A stretch of DNA of 64,000 bases from Sedimenticola sp. (GCA_027026755.1 JALVNE010000304.1:19658-83657), one strand, 5' to 3'; numbered from the stretch's first letter, positions 50,124-59,145 are shown. The notes: generated from the letters alone by a model not told the origin. Numbers and translations are program-made.

Positions 50124-50759
50124 ATGCTGGAAGTACTCAACCTGCAATGCACCCGGGGTGACAGGCACCTGTTTTCAGGTGTGGGCTTCACCCTGTCCGA
50201 GGGAGAGCTGCTGCATCTGTATGGCCACAACGGCAGTGGCAAGACCACGCTGATGCGCACCCTCTGCGGCCTGGTGGCCCCCACCGAGGGAGAGGTGCGC
50301 TGGAAGGGCGAGCCCATCCGCGGGCAGCGGGACGAGTTTGCCGCCGAACTGCTTTATCTGGGCCACAAGAATGGTCTGAAAGACGATCTCACCGGCATCG
50401 AGAATCTGCTGGTGGCCTGCCGCATGGCCGGTCTGGCGCTGCGGGAGGAGCAGGCCTGGGAGGTGCTGGAACGCATGGGCCTGCGCGGCCATGAGGATCT
50501 GCCCGCCCGGGTGCTGTCCCAGGGACAGCAGAAGCGGGTGGCCCTGGCGCGGCTGCTACTGAGCAAGGCGCCCTTGTGGATTCTCGACGAGCCTTTCGTC
50601 GGGCTGGACGTGGCGGCGGTGGCTTTGCTGGAGCAGGTGATCGCAGACCACGTCGCCGCTGGCGGCCTGGTGGTCCTGACCACCCATCAGGAAGTCGCCC
50701 TGACCTCCGGCAAGGTGAAGAAGCTGCGCCTGGGCTGGAAGGAGGACGGCCATGTTTAG
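50124..50759 (+). CDS. ccmA: Heme-maturation ABC transporter ATPase CcmA
   Basis: ATPase subunit of the CcmAB(CD) complex that releases holo-CcmE in System I cytochrome c maturation. The 211-residue protein has Walker A GHNGSGKTT near 34-42, signature LSQGQQKRVALARLLL near 131-146 and Walker B LWILDEPFVGLD near 150-161. It has the short CcmA length. It overlaps ccmB by 8 bases. First gene of the ccm cluster. Confidence 0.95.
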   Translation: MLEVLNLQCTRGDRHLFSGVGFTLSEGELLHLYGHNGSGKTTLMRTLCGLVAPTEGEVRWKGEPIRGQRDEFAAELLYLGHKNGLKDDLTGIENLLVACRMAGLALREEQAWEVLERMGLRGHEDLPARVLSQGQQKRVALARLLLSKAPLWILDEPFVGLDVAAVALLEQVIADHVAAGGLVVLTTHQEVALTSGKVKKLRLGWKEDGHV

Positions 50760-51420
50760 CGCTTTCCGCACCATCGTCCACCGGGATCTGCTGCTGGCCA
50801 TGCGGCGGCGCTCCGATGTGCTGACCACCCTGTTCTTCTTTGTCATTGTGGTCAGCCTGTTTCCCCTGGGCATAGGTCCGGAGCTTGACACCTTGCGCCT
50901 CATCGCACCTGGTGTGTTCTGGGTGGCGGCCCTGCTGGCGTCCATGCTGGCCCTGGAGAAGCTGTTCTTCGTGGATTACCAGGATGGCGCCCTGGAGCAA
51001 ATGCTGCTGGCGCCCCAGCCGCTGTTCATCCTGGTGCTGGGCAAGGTGTTCGCCCACTGGCTGGTGACAGGGCTGCCCCTGGTGTTGCTGTCGCCGCTTT
51101 TGGGCCTGCAGTATGACCTGTCGGGTGAAATCATCGGCATCATGATGCTGACCCTGCTCATCGGCACGCCAGCTCTCGGCCTCATCGGTTCCATTGGCGC
51201 TGCTCTGACCTTGGGCATTCGTGGCGGTGGAGTGCTGGTTTCCCTGCTGGTGCTGCCGTTGTATATTCCTGTACTGATTTTTGGCGCGGGCGCCGTGGAG
51301 GCGGAAGCCTCGGGCCTGGGGGGTGCGGGGCATCTGTCCATGCTCGGCGCCATCTTGCTGCTGTCGATACTGGCGGCCCCCCTGGCAACCGCTGCCGCTT
51401 TGAGGATATCGGCGGAATAA
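50752..51420 (+). CDS. ccmB: Heme-maturation ABC permease CcmB
   Basis: Six-helix membrane protein of 222 residues that works with CcmA. RDLLLAMRRRSDVLTTLFFF near 11-30 and FFVDYQDGALEQMLLAPQPL near 67-86 are the family's signature segments. It overlaps ccmA. A 268-base gap with a REP-like element separates it from ccmC, so ccmAB may be a separate transcript or rely on read-through. Confidence 0.95.
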   Translation: MFSAFRTIVHRDLLLAMRRRSDVLTTLFFFVIVVSLFPLGIGPELDTLRLIAPGVFWVAALLASMLALEKLFFVDYQDGALEQMLLAPQPLFILVLGKVFAHWLVTGLPLVLLSPLLGLQYDLSGEIIGIMMLTLLIGTPALGLIGSIGAALTLGIRGGGVLVSLLVLPLYIPVLIFGAGAVEAEASGLGGAGHLSMLGAILLLSILAAPLATAAALRISAE

Positions 51421-51488
51421 TTCCTGTTATGCTGGGTAAACCTATATGAATCTTACAGTGGAAATGCGGTTTTGTGCCATGCATGACC

Positions 51489-51556
51489 GTAGGTCGGACT
51501 TCAGTCCGACGCCAGCTCGTGGTGTCCGATGTTGTCGGGCTGAAGCCCGACCTACA
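51489..51556. repeat. Paired REP-like element between ccmB and ccmC
   Basis: GTAGGTCGGACTTCAGTCCG (from 51489) and CGGGCTGAAGCCCGACCTAC (to 51555) face each other over a ~22-base centre. The same family occurs at 33175, 57532 and, as a single unit, 31253. The rest of the 51421-51688 gap is unremarkable. Confidence 0.85.
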
Positions 51557-51688
51557 GATGGTTTTTTCCAAAATCAGGGGAGTAGGGGGGAAATCCATGA
51601 AAGTTAACAAGAATTTAAGCTACAAATGGAATTTTGCCCTTATTCTGTGGTCCGAAACTGAAGCGCCTGGCTACACAGGCCCATCTGC

Positions 51689-52438
51689 ATGAGTGGACGA
51701 ATGGTCAATATCTACAAGTTTGCCTCGCCGGCCACCTTTTATCCCCTGGCGGGAAAGATTGCCCGGGTTTCCGCCTGGATTGCGGTGCTGCTGCTGGCCA
51801 TCGGCCTGTACATGAGCTTTTTCGTTGCGCCCACGGATTACAAGCAGGGCGAAGGCTACCGTATCATTTTCATCCATGTGCCGGCCGCCTGGATGTCCAT
51901 GTTCATCTATGTGGTGATGGCCTTCTGGGCGGGGGTGGGGCTGGTGTTCAATACCCGCCTGTCGTCCATGATGGCTCAGGCTCTGGCGCCCACGGGGGCC
52001 ATCATGACCTTCATCGCTCTGTGGACCGGGGCTTTCTGGGGCAAACCCATGTGGGGTGCCTGGTGGGTCTGGGACGCCCGTCTCACCTCGGAGCTGATAT
52101 TGTTCTTCCTCTACATAGGTTTCATTGCCCTGCAGGGAGCCATCGACGACAATCGCCGGGCCGACCGCGCTGGCGCTGTGCTGCTGCTGGTGGGCGTGGT
52201 CAATATTCCCATCATCTATTTCTCGGTCAAGTGGTGGAACACTTTGCATCAGGGGGCTTCCGTGAGCATCAAGAACGGTTCCAGCATGAGCACCATCATG
52301 CTGCAGACCATGCTCATCATGACTTTCGCTTTCTGGGCCTACAGCATTGCCGTGGCCCTGTACCGGGTGCGATCCATTATCCTCGAGCGTGAAAAGGACG
52401 TGCGCTGGGTGTCTGAATTACCGGAGATACGCCGATGA
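51689..52438 (+). CDS. ccmC: Heme handling protein CcmC
   Basis: Six-helix inner-membrane protein of 249 residues that loads heme onto CcmE. It has the tryptophan-rich heme-binding loop GAWWVWDARLTSELILFFLY (about 123-142) and flanking histidines (HVPAAW near 63 and LHQGAS near 188). ATG 51689 gives the usual length; GTG or ATG codons a few residues later are possible. It overlaps ccmD by 4 bases. Confidence 0.95.
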   Translation: MSGRMVNIYKFASPATFYPLAGKIARVSAWIAVLLLAIGLYMSFFVAPTDYKQGEGYRIIFIHVPAAWMSMFIYVVMAFWAGVGLVFNTRLSSMMAQALAPTGAIMTFIALWTGAFWGKPMWGAWWVWDARLTSELILFFLYIGFIALQGAIDDNRRADRAGAVLLLVGVVNIPIIYFSVKWWNTLHQGASVSIKNGSSMSTIMLQTMLIMTFAFWAYSIAVALYRVRSIILEREKDVRWVSELPEIRR

Positions 52439-52611
52439 AGTCTCTGTCGGAATTTTTCAATATGGGGGGCTACGCCCTCTATGTGTGGGGTTCTTTCGGG
52501 ATGACAGCCTTGCTGATGATCATCGAACCCATACTGGTGCACCAGCGCCGCAAGGCGGTGCTGCAGCGGATATCCCGCCTCATTCGCATCAAATCGGAGC
52601 AAAACTCATGA
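52435..52611 (+). CDS. ccmD: Small membrane protein CcmD
   Basis: A 58-residue single-helix protein that stabilises CcmC and CcmE release. MKSLSEFFNMGGYALYVWGS near the start matches the family signature (FFxMGGYAxYVWxxY). A membrane helix follows, then a basic tail (HQRRKAVLQRISRLIRIKSE). Both ends overlap neighbours by 4 bases (ATGA). Confidence 0.9.
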   Translation: MKSLSEFFNMGGYALYVWGSFGMTALLMIIEPILVHQRRKAVLQRISRLIRIKSEQNS

Positions 52612-53069
52612 AAGCCAGACATAAGCGATTCGGTTTCCTGATCGTGGGCCTGGTGGTGCTGGGCGCCGCTGCATGGCTGGTGTTCAATGCCCTGGGCAAC
52701 AATCTTTCCTATTTCTTTTCGCCCACCGAGGTGGCGGAGCACAAGGCGCCAGCCAATCATGTGTTCCGTCTTGGCGGTCTGGTGCAGCCCGGTTCCCTGG
52801 AACGGGGTGAGAAACTCACCGTGCACTTCAAGGTCACCGACAATCAGCACACGGTGAAGGTGGCCTACACGGGGATTTTGCCGGACCTGTTCAAGGAGGG
52901 GCAGGGCGTCATCGCCCAGGGACGTCTGGGGCCGGATGGCGTCTTTGTGGCCGATGAAGTCCTGGCCAAGCACGATGAGAACTACATGCCGCCGGAAGTG
53001 GCGGATGCCCTGGAAAAAGGCCACCAGCAAGGCGTCGAGGCCATGGCCAAGGGGAACAAGCCGCTATGA
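52608..53069 (+). CDS. ccmE: Heme chaperone CcmE
   Basis: Membrane-anchored periplasmic heme chaperone of 153 residues that binds heme covalently and hands it to CcmF/H. N-terminal anchor (about 8-28), OB-fold domain, and the heme-binding His122 and Tyr126 in LAKHDENYMPPEV. ATG 52608 overlaps the ccmD stop; the frame is open upstream but not coding. The stop overlaps ccmF. Confidence 0.95.
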   Translation: MKARHKRFGFLIVGLVVLGAAAWLVFNALGNNLSYFFSPTEVAEHKAPANHVFRLGGLVQPGSLERGEKLTVHFKVTDNQHTVKVAYTGILPDLFKEGQGVIAQGRLGPDGVFVADEVLAKHDENYMPPEVADALEKGHQQGVEAMAKGNKPL

Positions 53070-55021
53070 TTCCCGAGATTGGACATTTTGCCCTGATACT
53101 GGCTTTCGTCGTCGCCATGGTGCAGGCCATCCTGCCCCTGGCCGGCGCCCATAAAGGCATCGCTTCCTGGGTCGCTGTCGCCAAGCCGGCCGCCCGCCTG
53201 CAGTTCGTCTTCATGGCCATTTCGTTCGGCTGCCTCACCTGGAGCTTCATGCAGAATGATTTCTCCGTGCTCTACGTGGCTTCCAACTCCAACACGGCCC
53301 TGCCGGAAATCTACAAGATTTCGGGTGTCTGGGGCGCCCATGAGGGTTCACTGCTGCTATGGGCGCTGATCCTTTCCATCTGGACCACCGCCGTGACTTT
53401 GTTTGGCCGTTCCATCCCTCCAGTGATGATGGCCCGGGTGCTGGGCGTGCTGGGGCTGGTGGCCATTGGCTTCCTGGCATTCATGCTGTTCACTTCCAAT
53501 CCTTTCGAGCGTCTCATGCCGCCCGCGGCCGAAGGCCGGGATCTCAACCCCCTGCTGCAGGATCCGGGGTTGGCCATTCATCCGCCCATGCTCTACATGG
53601 GTTACGTTGGCTTTGCGATTCCTTTTGCGTTTGCCCTGGCGGCCATGCTGGGCGGCCGTCTGGACGCGGCTTGGGCGCGCTGGTCCCGTCCCTGGACCCA
53701 GATTGCCTGGGTCTTTCTCACCCTGGGCATCGCCCTGGGTTCCTGGTGGGCCTATTATGAACTGGGCTGGGGCGGCTGGTGGTTCTGGGATCCCGTAGAA
53801 AATGCCTCCTTCATGCCCTGGCTGGTGGGTACGGCCCTGATGCACTCCCTGGCGGTGACGGAAAAGCGTGGCGCCTTCAAGGCCTGGACGGTGCTGCTGG
53901 CCATCTTCGCCTTCTCCCTGAGTCTGCTGGGCACCTTCCTGGTGCGCTCCGGGGTGCTGACCTCGGTCCATGCTTTTGCTTCCGATCCGTCCCGGGGACT
54001 GTTCATCCTGTTCTTCCTCATTGCCGTGGTGGGCGGCTCCCTGACGCTCTATGCCCTGCGTGCGTCCCACGTTCGCAGCTATGTGCGTTTCGATTTGGTA
54101 TCCAAGGAGACGGCCCTGTTGCTCAACAACGTGATCCTGGTGGTCACCTGCGCCAGCATCCTGCTGGGCACCCTCTATCCCCTGCTCATGGACGCCCTGG
54201 GCGTGGGCAAGATTTCCGTGGGGCCGCCCTATTTCAATGCGGTGTTCATCCCCCTCACCATTCCCCTGGCGGTGCTGGTGGGCGTGGGCACCCTGGCGCG
54301 CTGGAAGAAAGACAGTTTCAGTAATATCTGGCCGAAAGTGCGCGTGGCCCTGGTGGCGAGTTTGGTGTTTGGCGTGCTGTACCCCGTGGTGGTCATGCAG
54401 CAGTTTACCTGGCAGGCGGCGCTGGGCATGATTCTGGCCTTCTGGGTGTTCTTCACCAGCCTCAAGGCGGCGAAGGAGCAGGCGCGCGGTCGTGGATTGG
54501 GGGGGCTGTCCCTGTCCCAGTGGGGCATGACCCTGGGGCACACAGGCATTGCCGTGTTCATCGTGGGCATTACCCTGACCTCCATCTACAGTACGGAGAA
54601 GGATTTGCGGTTGGAGAAGGGGGAGACCTTCGAAATGGGCGGTTATGCTTTTACCTTCAAGGGCGCCACCCACTTGAAGGGACCAAACTACGAGGGTGAC
54701 CGGGGTGAGGTGGTCATCACCCGGAATGGTGAAGTCATCGCCACCTTGTATCCGGAAAAGCGCAACTACCGCTCCGGTATGCCCATGACCGAGGCGGGAA
54801 TAGACGCGGGCCTGACCCGCGACCTGTTCGTGGCCATGGGAGAACCCCTGGGTGACAAGGGCGCCTGGAGCGTGCGCATCTATCACAAGCCCTATGTGCG
54901 CTGGATCTGGCTGGGAGCCCTCATCATGGCTTTGGGCGGTATCTGCTCGGCTTCCGACAAGCGGTATCGGGTATTGGCGCGCCGCGCTGTTATGGCAGAC
55001 AAGGCAGGAGCAATCGCATGA
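53066..55021 (+). CDS. ccmF: Cytochrome c heme lyase subunit CcmF
   Basis: Large membrane protein of 651 residues, with roughly 15 helices, that attaches heme to apocytochromes. The WWD heme-handling domain is GWGGWWFWDPVENASFMPWL near 230-249. VWGAHEGSLLLWALIL lies near 88-103, and HPPMLYMGYVGF near 172-183 contains a conserved histidine. Length is as expected. It overlaps ccmE and ccmG by 4 bases. Confidence 0.95.
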   Translation: MIPEIGHFALILAFVVAMVQAILPLAGAHKGIASWVAVAKPAARLQFVFMAISFGCLTWSFMQNDFSVLYVASNSNTALPEIYKISGVWGAHEGSLLLWALILSIWTTAVTLFGRSIPPVMMARVLGVLGLVAIGFLAFMLFTSNPFERLMPPAAEGRDLNPLLQDPGLAIHPPMLYMGYVGFAIPFAFALAAMLGGRLDAAWARWSRPWTQIAWVFLTLGIALGSWWAYYELGWGGWWFWDPVENASFMPWLVGTALMHSLAVTEKRGAFKAWTVLLAIFAFSLSLLGTFLVRSGVLTSVHAFASDPSRGLFILFFLIAVVGGSLTLYALRASHVRSYVRFDLVSKETALLLNNVILVVTCASILLGTLYPLLMDALGVGKISVGPPYFNAVFIPLTIPLAVLVGVGTLARWKKDSFSNIWPKVRVALVASLVFGVLYPVVVMQQFTWQAALGMILAFWVFFTSLKAAKEQARGRGLGGLSLSQWGMTLGHTGIAVFIVGITLTSIYSTEKDLRLEKGETFEMGGYAFTFKGATHLKGPNYEGDRGEVVITRNGEVIATLYPEKRNYRSGMPMTEAGIDAGLTRDLFVAMGEPLGDKGAWSVRIYHKPYVRWIWLGALIMALGGICSASDKRYRVLARRAVMADKAGAIA

Positions 55022-55569
55022 GCAAGAATCGCGCTTTCATTCCCCTGCTGATCTTCCTGGCCATGGCCGGGCTGTTCTATTTCGTTCTCATGCAGATGAA
55101 CAAGGGGGAATACAACCCACGGGATATTCCCACCGAATTCATTGGCCGCCAGGCCCCCGCCATCGATCTGCCCAGCCTGTTCGATGACAAGGTCAGGGTC
55201 AAAAGCAGCGACTATGCAGGCAAGGTGTGGCTGCTCAATGTCTGGGGTACCTGGTGCCCGGAATGCTGGAAAGAGCATCCCTATCTGCTGGAACTCAAAC
55301 GCCAGGGAATTCCCATCGTCGGCGTGGACTGGCGGGACGACAGGGAAGAGGCCATTGCCTTCATCAAACAGCAAGGCAACCCCTTCGTGGCATTGGGCTT
55401 TGATCCCAACAGCGACGCGGCCATCGACTGGGGCGTGTATGGTGCGCCTGAGACTTTTCTCATCGATGCCCAGGGCATCATCCGGGAAAAGTATGCCGGG
55501 GCGCTTCATCCCAAGGTCTGGCAGGAAAAGTTCGCCAGATATTTTCAGCCGTCCAAATCAGCGGAGTAA
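55018..55569 (+). CDS. ccmG: Thiol-disulfide protein CcmG (DsbE)
   Basis: Membrane-anchored thioredoxin-fold protein of 183 residues that keeps apocytochrome cysteines reduced. The anchor is at about 8-26, the motif WGTWCPECWKEHP has C80 and C83, and GAPETFLID near 142 gives the cis-proline region. Stop is 3 bases before ccmH. A separate TlpA-like lipoprotein at 45784 could share this work. Confidence 0.95.
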   Translation: MSKNRAFIPLLIFLAMAGLFYFVLMQMNKGEYNPRDIPTEFIGRQAPAIDLPSLFDDKVRVKSSDYAGKVWLLNVWGTWCPECWKEHPYLLELKRQGIPIVGVDWRDDREEAIAFIKQQGNPFVALGFDPNSDAAIDWGVYGAPETFLIDAQGIIREKYAGALHPKVWQEKFARYFQPSKSAE

Positions 55570-55572
55570 GAC

Positions 55573-56088
55573 ATGAAGCATAGTTTTGGCAGGGCAGTAG
55601 GCCTTGTTTTGATGCTGTTGTTCAGCGCTGCGGGTCTGGCGCGCATCGATACCTACCAGTTCTCCGATCCCCAACAGGAGGACTTGTATCATGAACTGAC
55701 CCAGGAACTGCGTTGCCTGGTATGTCAGAACCAGAATATTGCGGATTCCAATGCGGAGCTGGCCAAGGATCTGCGGCGCAAGACCTATGAATTGGTGGTC
55801 AAGGGCCAGGACAAAGACCAGATCGTGAATTACATGGTGAAACGCTATGGGGACTTCGTCAGGTACAAGCCCCCGTTCAACGCCAGTACGATCATATTGT
55901 GGTTGGGGCCGGGCATCATCTTGGTGCTGGGCGTGGTGATGCTGATCCGCATCATTCGCCGCCGGCCGGCCAGTGCCAAGCCCTTGCTCACGGAAGAACA
56001 GCGCAGACGCGCTGAACAATTGCTCGGGGAGCAGGACGGCAGGGACGCGAGCAAAGACCAAAAAGATGATTCCACCGGGGACAAATAA
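55573..56088 (+). CDS. ccmH: Cytochrome c maturation protein CcmH
   Basis: A 171-residue exported, membrane-bound thiol protein of the heme lyase complex. Signal peptide ends near GLARI; LRCLVCQNQNIADSNAELAKDLR includes C48 and C51 (the LRCxxCQ motif). A C-terminal membrane helix lies near 104-125 and a charged cytoplasmic tail follows. Unlike the fused E. coli protein, the TPR part is a separate gene (ccmI) that overlaps the stop. Confidence 0.95.
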   Translation: MKHSFGRAVGLVLMLLFSAAGLARIDTYQFSDPQQEDLYHELTQELRCLVCQNQNIADSNAELAKDLRRKTYELVVKGQDKDQIVNYMVKRYGDFVRYKPPFNASTIILWLGPGIILVLGVVMLIRIIRRRPASAKPLLTEEQRRRAEQLLGEQDGRDASKDQKDDSTGDK

Positions 56089-57368
56089 TGACGTTTTGGA
56101 TAATTGCTGCCCTGATGACCGGGCTGGGCGTGGCCGTGCTTGCCTTCGTGTTGTTGCGCAAACGTCCCGATATCGCAGACAACCAGCGTGAGCAGAATCT
56201 GTTGCTGGCTAAGGAGAAACTGGCAGAACTCGAGCGAGAAAAGGCGGCGGGCAATCTTGATGAGGAAACCTATGCTCAGGCCAGGGAGGAGCTGGAAACC
56301 GGGCTGCTGGAAGACACAGAAGGCGAGGATGTGGTTGCCAGGGTGCGGCCGGTCAGCGCCCGGGCAGCGACTGTTGGTGTCGCCATACTGGTGCCTGTGT
56401 TGAGCATTGGCCTGTACATGCAACTCGGTGCCCCCCAGTTGCTGGGAAGCAGTGGCGCTCCCGGCGCGCCCAACCCCCATGACACGAATACCGGCGGCAA
56501 GGCCATGAGCATGGAAGAAGTGCTGGCGAAGCTGGAACAGAAGATGAAGGAGAATCCGGACGACCCGGAGGGCTGGTACATGCTGGGACGTGTCTATCAG
56601 TCCATGAACCGGTTTGCGGACGCGGTCAAGGCCTACGAAAAACTGGCGGCCCTCACGGACAACCATCCCCAGGCGCTCATTGCCCTGGCGGATTCCCTGG
56701 CCATGGTGCAGGGTGGCAAGCTGGCTGGCCGTCCGTATGAACTGGTGCAACAAGCCCTGGAGAAGGCCCCGGACGATTCCACGGCCCTGTGGCTGGCGGG
56801 CCAGGGCGCCATGGAAACAGGGGACTACCAGAATGCCATCTATTACTGGCGGCGGGCAGAGGCCGGACTGGCAGACAAGCCGGACTATGTGCAGGAACTG
56901 CGCACCTTGATCCTCCAGGCCAAGACAGCGGCAGGCAAAGCGGGTGTCACGGTGGAAGATCCCGGCTCGTCCGTGAGCATTGCGAAAAACAGCCCGGCGA
57001 CCCAGCAGCCGGCAAGCGCCAGTGCCAGTATTTCTCTCAAGGTCAGCATCAGCCCGGCACTCAAGGAACAAGCCAATCCTGGCGATCGTCTGTTTGTTTT
57101 CGCCAAGCAGGTCAGTGGCCGCCCCATGCCCGTGGCGGCGATTCGGCTCACGGCAGGCGATCTGCCTGCGGAACTCACCCTGGACGACAGCAACATGCTG
57201 CAGCCCGGCAGCAAACTGTCGGATTATCCGCAACTCAAACTGGCGGCGCGCATTGCCAAGGGCAATCAGCCCATGGCTTCCAGTGGTGATCTGCAGAGCG
57301 GCGAAGTCATCGTGGATGTCGCTTCAGGCAAGCCCGTGGAGCTGGTGATCGATCAGGTCGTGCCCTGA
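56088..57368 (+). CDS. ccmI: Apocytochrome chaperone CcmI (TPR protein)
   Basis: A 426-residue membrane protein with two N-terminal helices (about 1-22 and 92-112). A TPR region follows (about 140-290, WYMLGRVYQSMNRFADAVKAYEKL). The C-terminal domain (about 320-426, VSISPALKEQANPGDRLFVFAK and MPVAAIRL) is typical of CcmI/CycH, which holds apocytochromes for heme attachment. ATG 56088 overlaps the ccmH stop (TAATG). It ends the operon. Confidence 0.93.
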   Translation: MTFWIIAALMTGLGVAVLAFVLLRKRPDIADNQREQNLLLAKEKLAELEREKAAGNLDEETYAQAREELETGLLEDTEGEDVVARVRPVSARAATVGVAILVPVLSIGLYMQLGAPQLLGSSGAPGAPNPHDTNTGGKAMSMEEVLAKLEQKMKENPDDPEGWYMLGRVYQSMNRFADAVKAYEKLAALTDNHPQALIALADSLAMVQGGKLAGRPYELVQQALEKAPDDSTALWLAGQGAMETGDYQNAIYYWRRAEAGLADKPDYVQELRTLILQAKTAAGKAGVTVEDPGSSVSIAKNSPATQQPASASASISLKVSISPALKEQANPGDRLFVFAKQVSGRPMPVAAIRLTAGDLPAELTLDDSNMLQPGSKLSDYPQLKLAARIAKGNQPMASSGDLQSGEVIVDVASGKPVELVIDQVVP

Positions 57369-57471
57369 ACCGGGCCGGTTTTCACCGGTATGTGCTATTT
57401 CCAGAGCAATGCATGGCGCAGTTGCTGAGGATCAGGGTGAGGGGAGGATTGTCCGTACACCCCCTCCCCAA

Positions 57472-57495
57472 CCCTCCCCCGCGCACGGGGGAGGG
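57472..57495. terminator. GC-rich hairpin after ccmI
   Basis: CCCTCCCCC and GGGGGAGGG form a perfect 9-base stem around GCGCAC. No T tract. It sits 104 bases after the ccmI stop in a 700-base region (57369-58068) made of repeats and gene fragments. Confidence 0.5.
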
Positions 57496-57531
57496 AGAAA
57501 CTGGAGTTTGAGCCTTGACCATGAAAAAACC

Positions 57532-57602
57532 GTAGGTCGGACTTCAGTCCGACATTCCCCCTTGTTCGCGGCTGATGTTGTCGGGCTGAAGCCCGACCTG
57601 CG
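57532..57602. repeat. Paired REP-like element after ccmI
   Basis: GTAGGTCGGACTTCAGTCCG at 57532 and CGGGCTGAAGCCCGACCTGC to 57601 face each other. Third paired copy of the family in this window. Confidence 0.85.
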
Positions 57603-57681
57603 AAAATCATTCAAGCTTCCTTTTTTGTCCTGTATTGATACAAGATATATCAACTCATAGGATATTCATTGCTATCTCTTT

Positions 57682-57765
57682 ATGATCAGTGGCGCCCAAT
57701 TGCGCGCAGCCGGCGCCTTGCTGGATATGGACAGAAAGACTCTGGCCGAACTGTCGGGGGTGTCC
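57682..57765 (+). pseudogene. Fragment: N-terminus of an HTH (XRE-like) regulator
   Basis: ATG 57682 opens MISGAQLRAAGALLDMDRKT then LAELSGVS, the classical start of short XRE-type DNA-binding proteins (usually ...AELSGVS followed by the recognition helix). The similarity stops at residue 28; the frame then carries unrelated sequence. So only the first helices remain. It is joined almost directly to the next fragment. Confidence 0.65.
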
Positions 57766-57769
57766 CTCC

Positions 57770-57928
57770 GGCGGGGCTGTTTACACGGCGGAACAGGCTT
57801 TCGGCCTGCCATGGCTGGCCTGGCATATGCGTCTGGATATGTTGTCCGCTTTCTTTTTGCTGCTGATTGGCCTGGTGTGCGTGGCGGTGGCGTTCTACGC
57901 ACCCGGCTACCTGCGGTATTTGTCACAA
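57770..57928 (+). pseudogene. Fragment: hydrogenase-4 subunit B (HyfB)-like membrane segment
   Basis: In another frame, GGAVYTAEQAFGLPWLAWHM followed by RLDMLSAFFLLLIGLVCVAV and AFYAPGYLRYLSQ resembles the region near the N-terminus of HyfB-like antiporter subunits (LPWLxWHLRLDxLSxFFLLLIGL, YGPGYVR). No further homologous sequence follows before the repeat at 57983. It is a gene remnant, probably left by a deletion. Confidence 0.55.
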
Positions 57929-57982
57929 GATACATGTCCCTTTCTTCATATTTCCTGGTGGCCTTCCGGCATGAGAATCTCA

Positions 57983-58068
57983 GGGGTCGGAGTGAATCTC
58001 AGGGGTCGGAGTCAAATCTCCAGAGTCGTTGAATTCATGTGACACCACACTGATTTGACTCCGACCCC
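57983..58068. repeat. Inverted-end element related to the 103-bp family, short copy
   Basis: A partial GGGGTCGGAGT at 57983 is followed by a full GGGGTCGGAGTCAAAT at 58002-58017 and ATTTGACTCCGACCCC at 58053-58068, giving a 67-bp unit with perfect 16-base ends but a different inside. The right end touches the stop codon of the opposing FAD oxidoreductase gene. Confidence 0.85.
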
Positions 58069-59145
58069 TTACGCGATGATCCGGCGCCGAATATCGGCAT
58101 TGTCCGGCAAAGGTTTTCCCTGCAACAGCCACTCCACCATACGCTGCGTGTACCAGGGAATGGTGAGGCTGCCGTGGGCGCCGAAGCCGTTGAACATGTG
58201 CAGCCGGGGAAGTTTCGGGTGGGTGCCGATGAAGGGCTGACGGTCGGCGGTGGCCGGGCGCACGCCGGCTTCATTCTTTTCCAGGGTCAGGGCGTGCGGA
58301 TGCCGTAGCAGCGTTTCCATGCCTGCCAGGAGTTTCTGTTTTCCTTCTTCCGTGGCTTGGTTGTCCTGACGGTCGTGATAGTGGGTGGCGCCCAAGCGGT
58401 AACGTCCTTCATCCACGGGCAGCAGCCAGGTGGCGCCGTTGATGATGCGGTCGGGCAGGGGGGCGTCGTTACAGCGCTTCAGAGTCAGGATCTCGCCCTG
58501 GTCGGGGGCGAAGGGCAGCCAGTGGAACCAGGGGTTGTGCATGGAGCGGTAGCCGTCGCAGAAAATCACCTGGTCGGCGGTAAGCTCTTTCCAGGACAGC
58601 CGCCCCGGCTCAACTTCCAGGTCTTCATAAGACAGCTTTTCATTGCGCAGCATGTTTCTTTCCCGCAGCCAGTCGGCCATGAAGGCCAGCAGCCTGGGCA
58701 GCCGCACCCAGCCGGTTCGGTATTGCTCGAAGCCGCCCCAGGGGGCATGCACGGGCTGAGGGAAGTCTTCAGCGTCCAGGCGTTGCCCGAGCAGATCACG
58801 GGTGTCCTCCCTGTCCTTCTGGCGCTGGTAGAAACGAATCTGTTCGGCGGAACGGAACAGGCGCAGCATGTCCAGCTTTTGCAGGAAGGGCTGTCCGGCC
58901 AGCCCGGCCAGTTCGCCATAGGTCTGCTCCAGGGTTTGCAGCCATTGGTGTACATGGGGGGAATGATTGAAGCGCATGCCCGCCAGGGGATTGATGAGCC
59001 CGGCGGCGACCATGGACGAGGCCGTGGCATGGTTGTCGTCCACTACTATTACCCGCTGTTGCCGCTGCGCCAGGCGCCAGGCCAGCAGACTGCCGGCCAG
59101 GCCCTGACCGATGATGAGGTAATCGTAATGGTTCGTTGAAGACAT
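58069..59145 (-). CDS. FAD-dependent oxidoreductase (DAO family)
   Basis: A 358-residue flavoprotein of the glycine/D-amino-acid oxidase family. DYLIIGQGLAGSLLAWRLA has the FAD-binding GxGxxG (GQGLAG, 13-18), and VIVVDD near 32-37 gives the ribose-binding acidic end. The C-terminus has GVRPATADRQPFIG and FNGFGAHGSL, family features. The substrate is not clear; MnmC-like or ThiO-like use is possible. It is transcribed away from the peptide transporter gene. Confidence 0.85.
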   Translation of the reverse strand: MSSTNHYDYLIIGQGLAGSLLAWRLAQRQQRVIVVDDNHATASSMVAAGLINPLAGMRFNHSPHVHQWLQTLEQTYGELAGLAGQPFLQKLDMLRLFRSAEQIRFYQRQKDREDTRDLLGQRLDAEDFPQPVHAPWGGFEQYRTGWVRLPRLLAFMADWLRERNMLRNEKLSYEDLEVEPGRLSWKELTADQVIFCDGYRSMHNPWFHWLPFAPDQGEILTLKRCNDAPLPDRIINGATWLLPVDEGRYRLGATHYHDRQDNQATEEGKQKLLAGMETLLRHPHALTLEKNEAGVRPATADRQPFIGTHPKLPRLHMFNGFGAHGSLTIPWYTQRMVEWLLQGKPLPDNADIRRRIIA

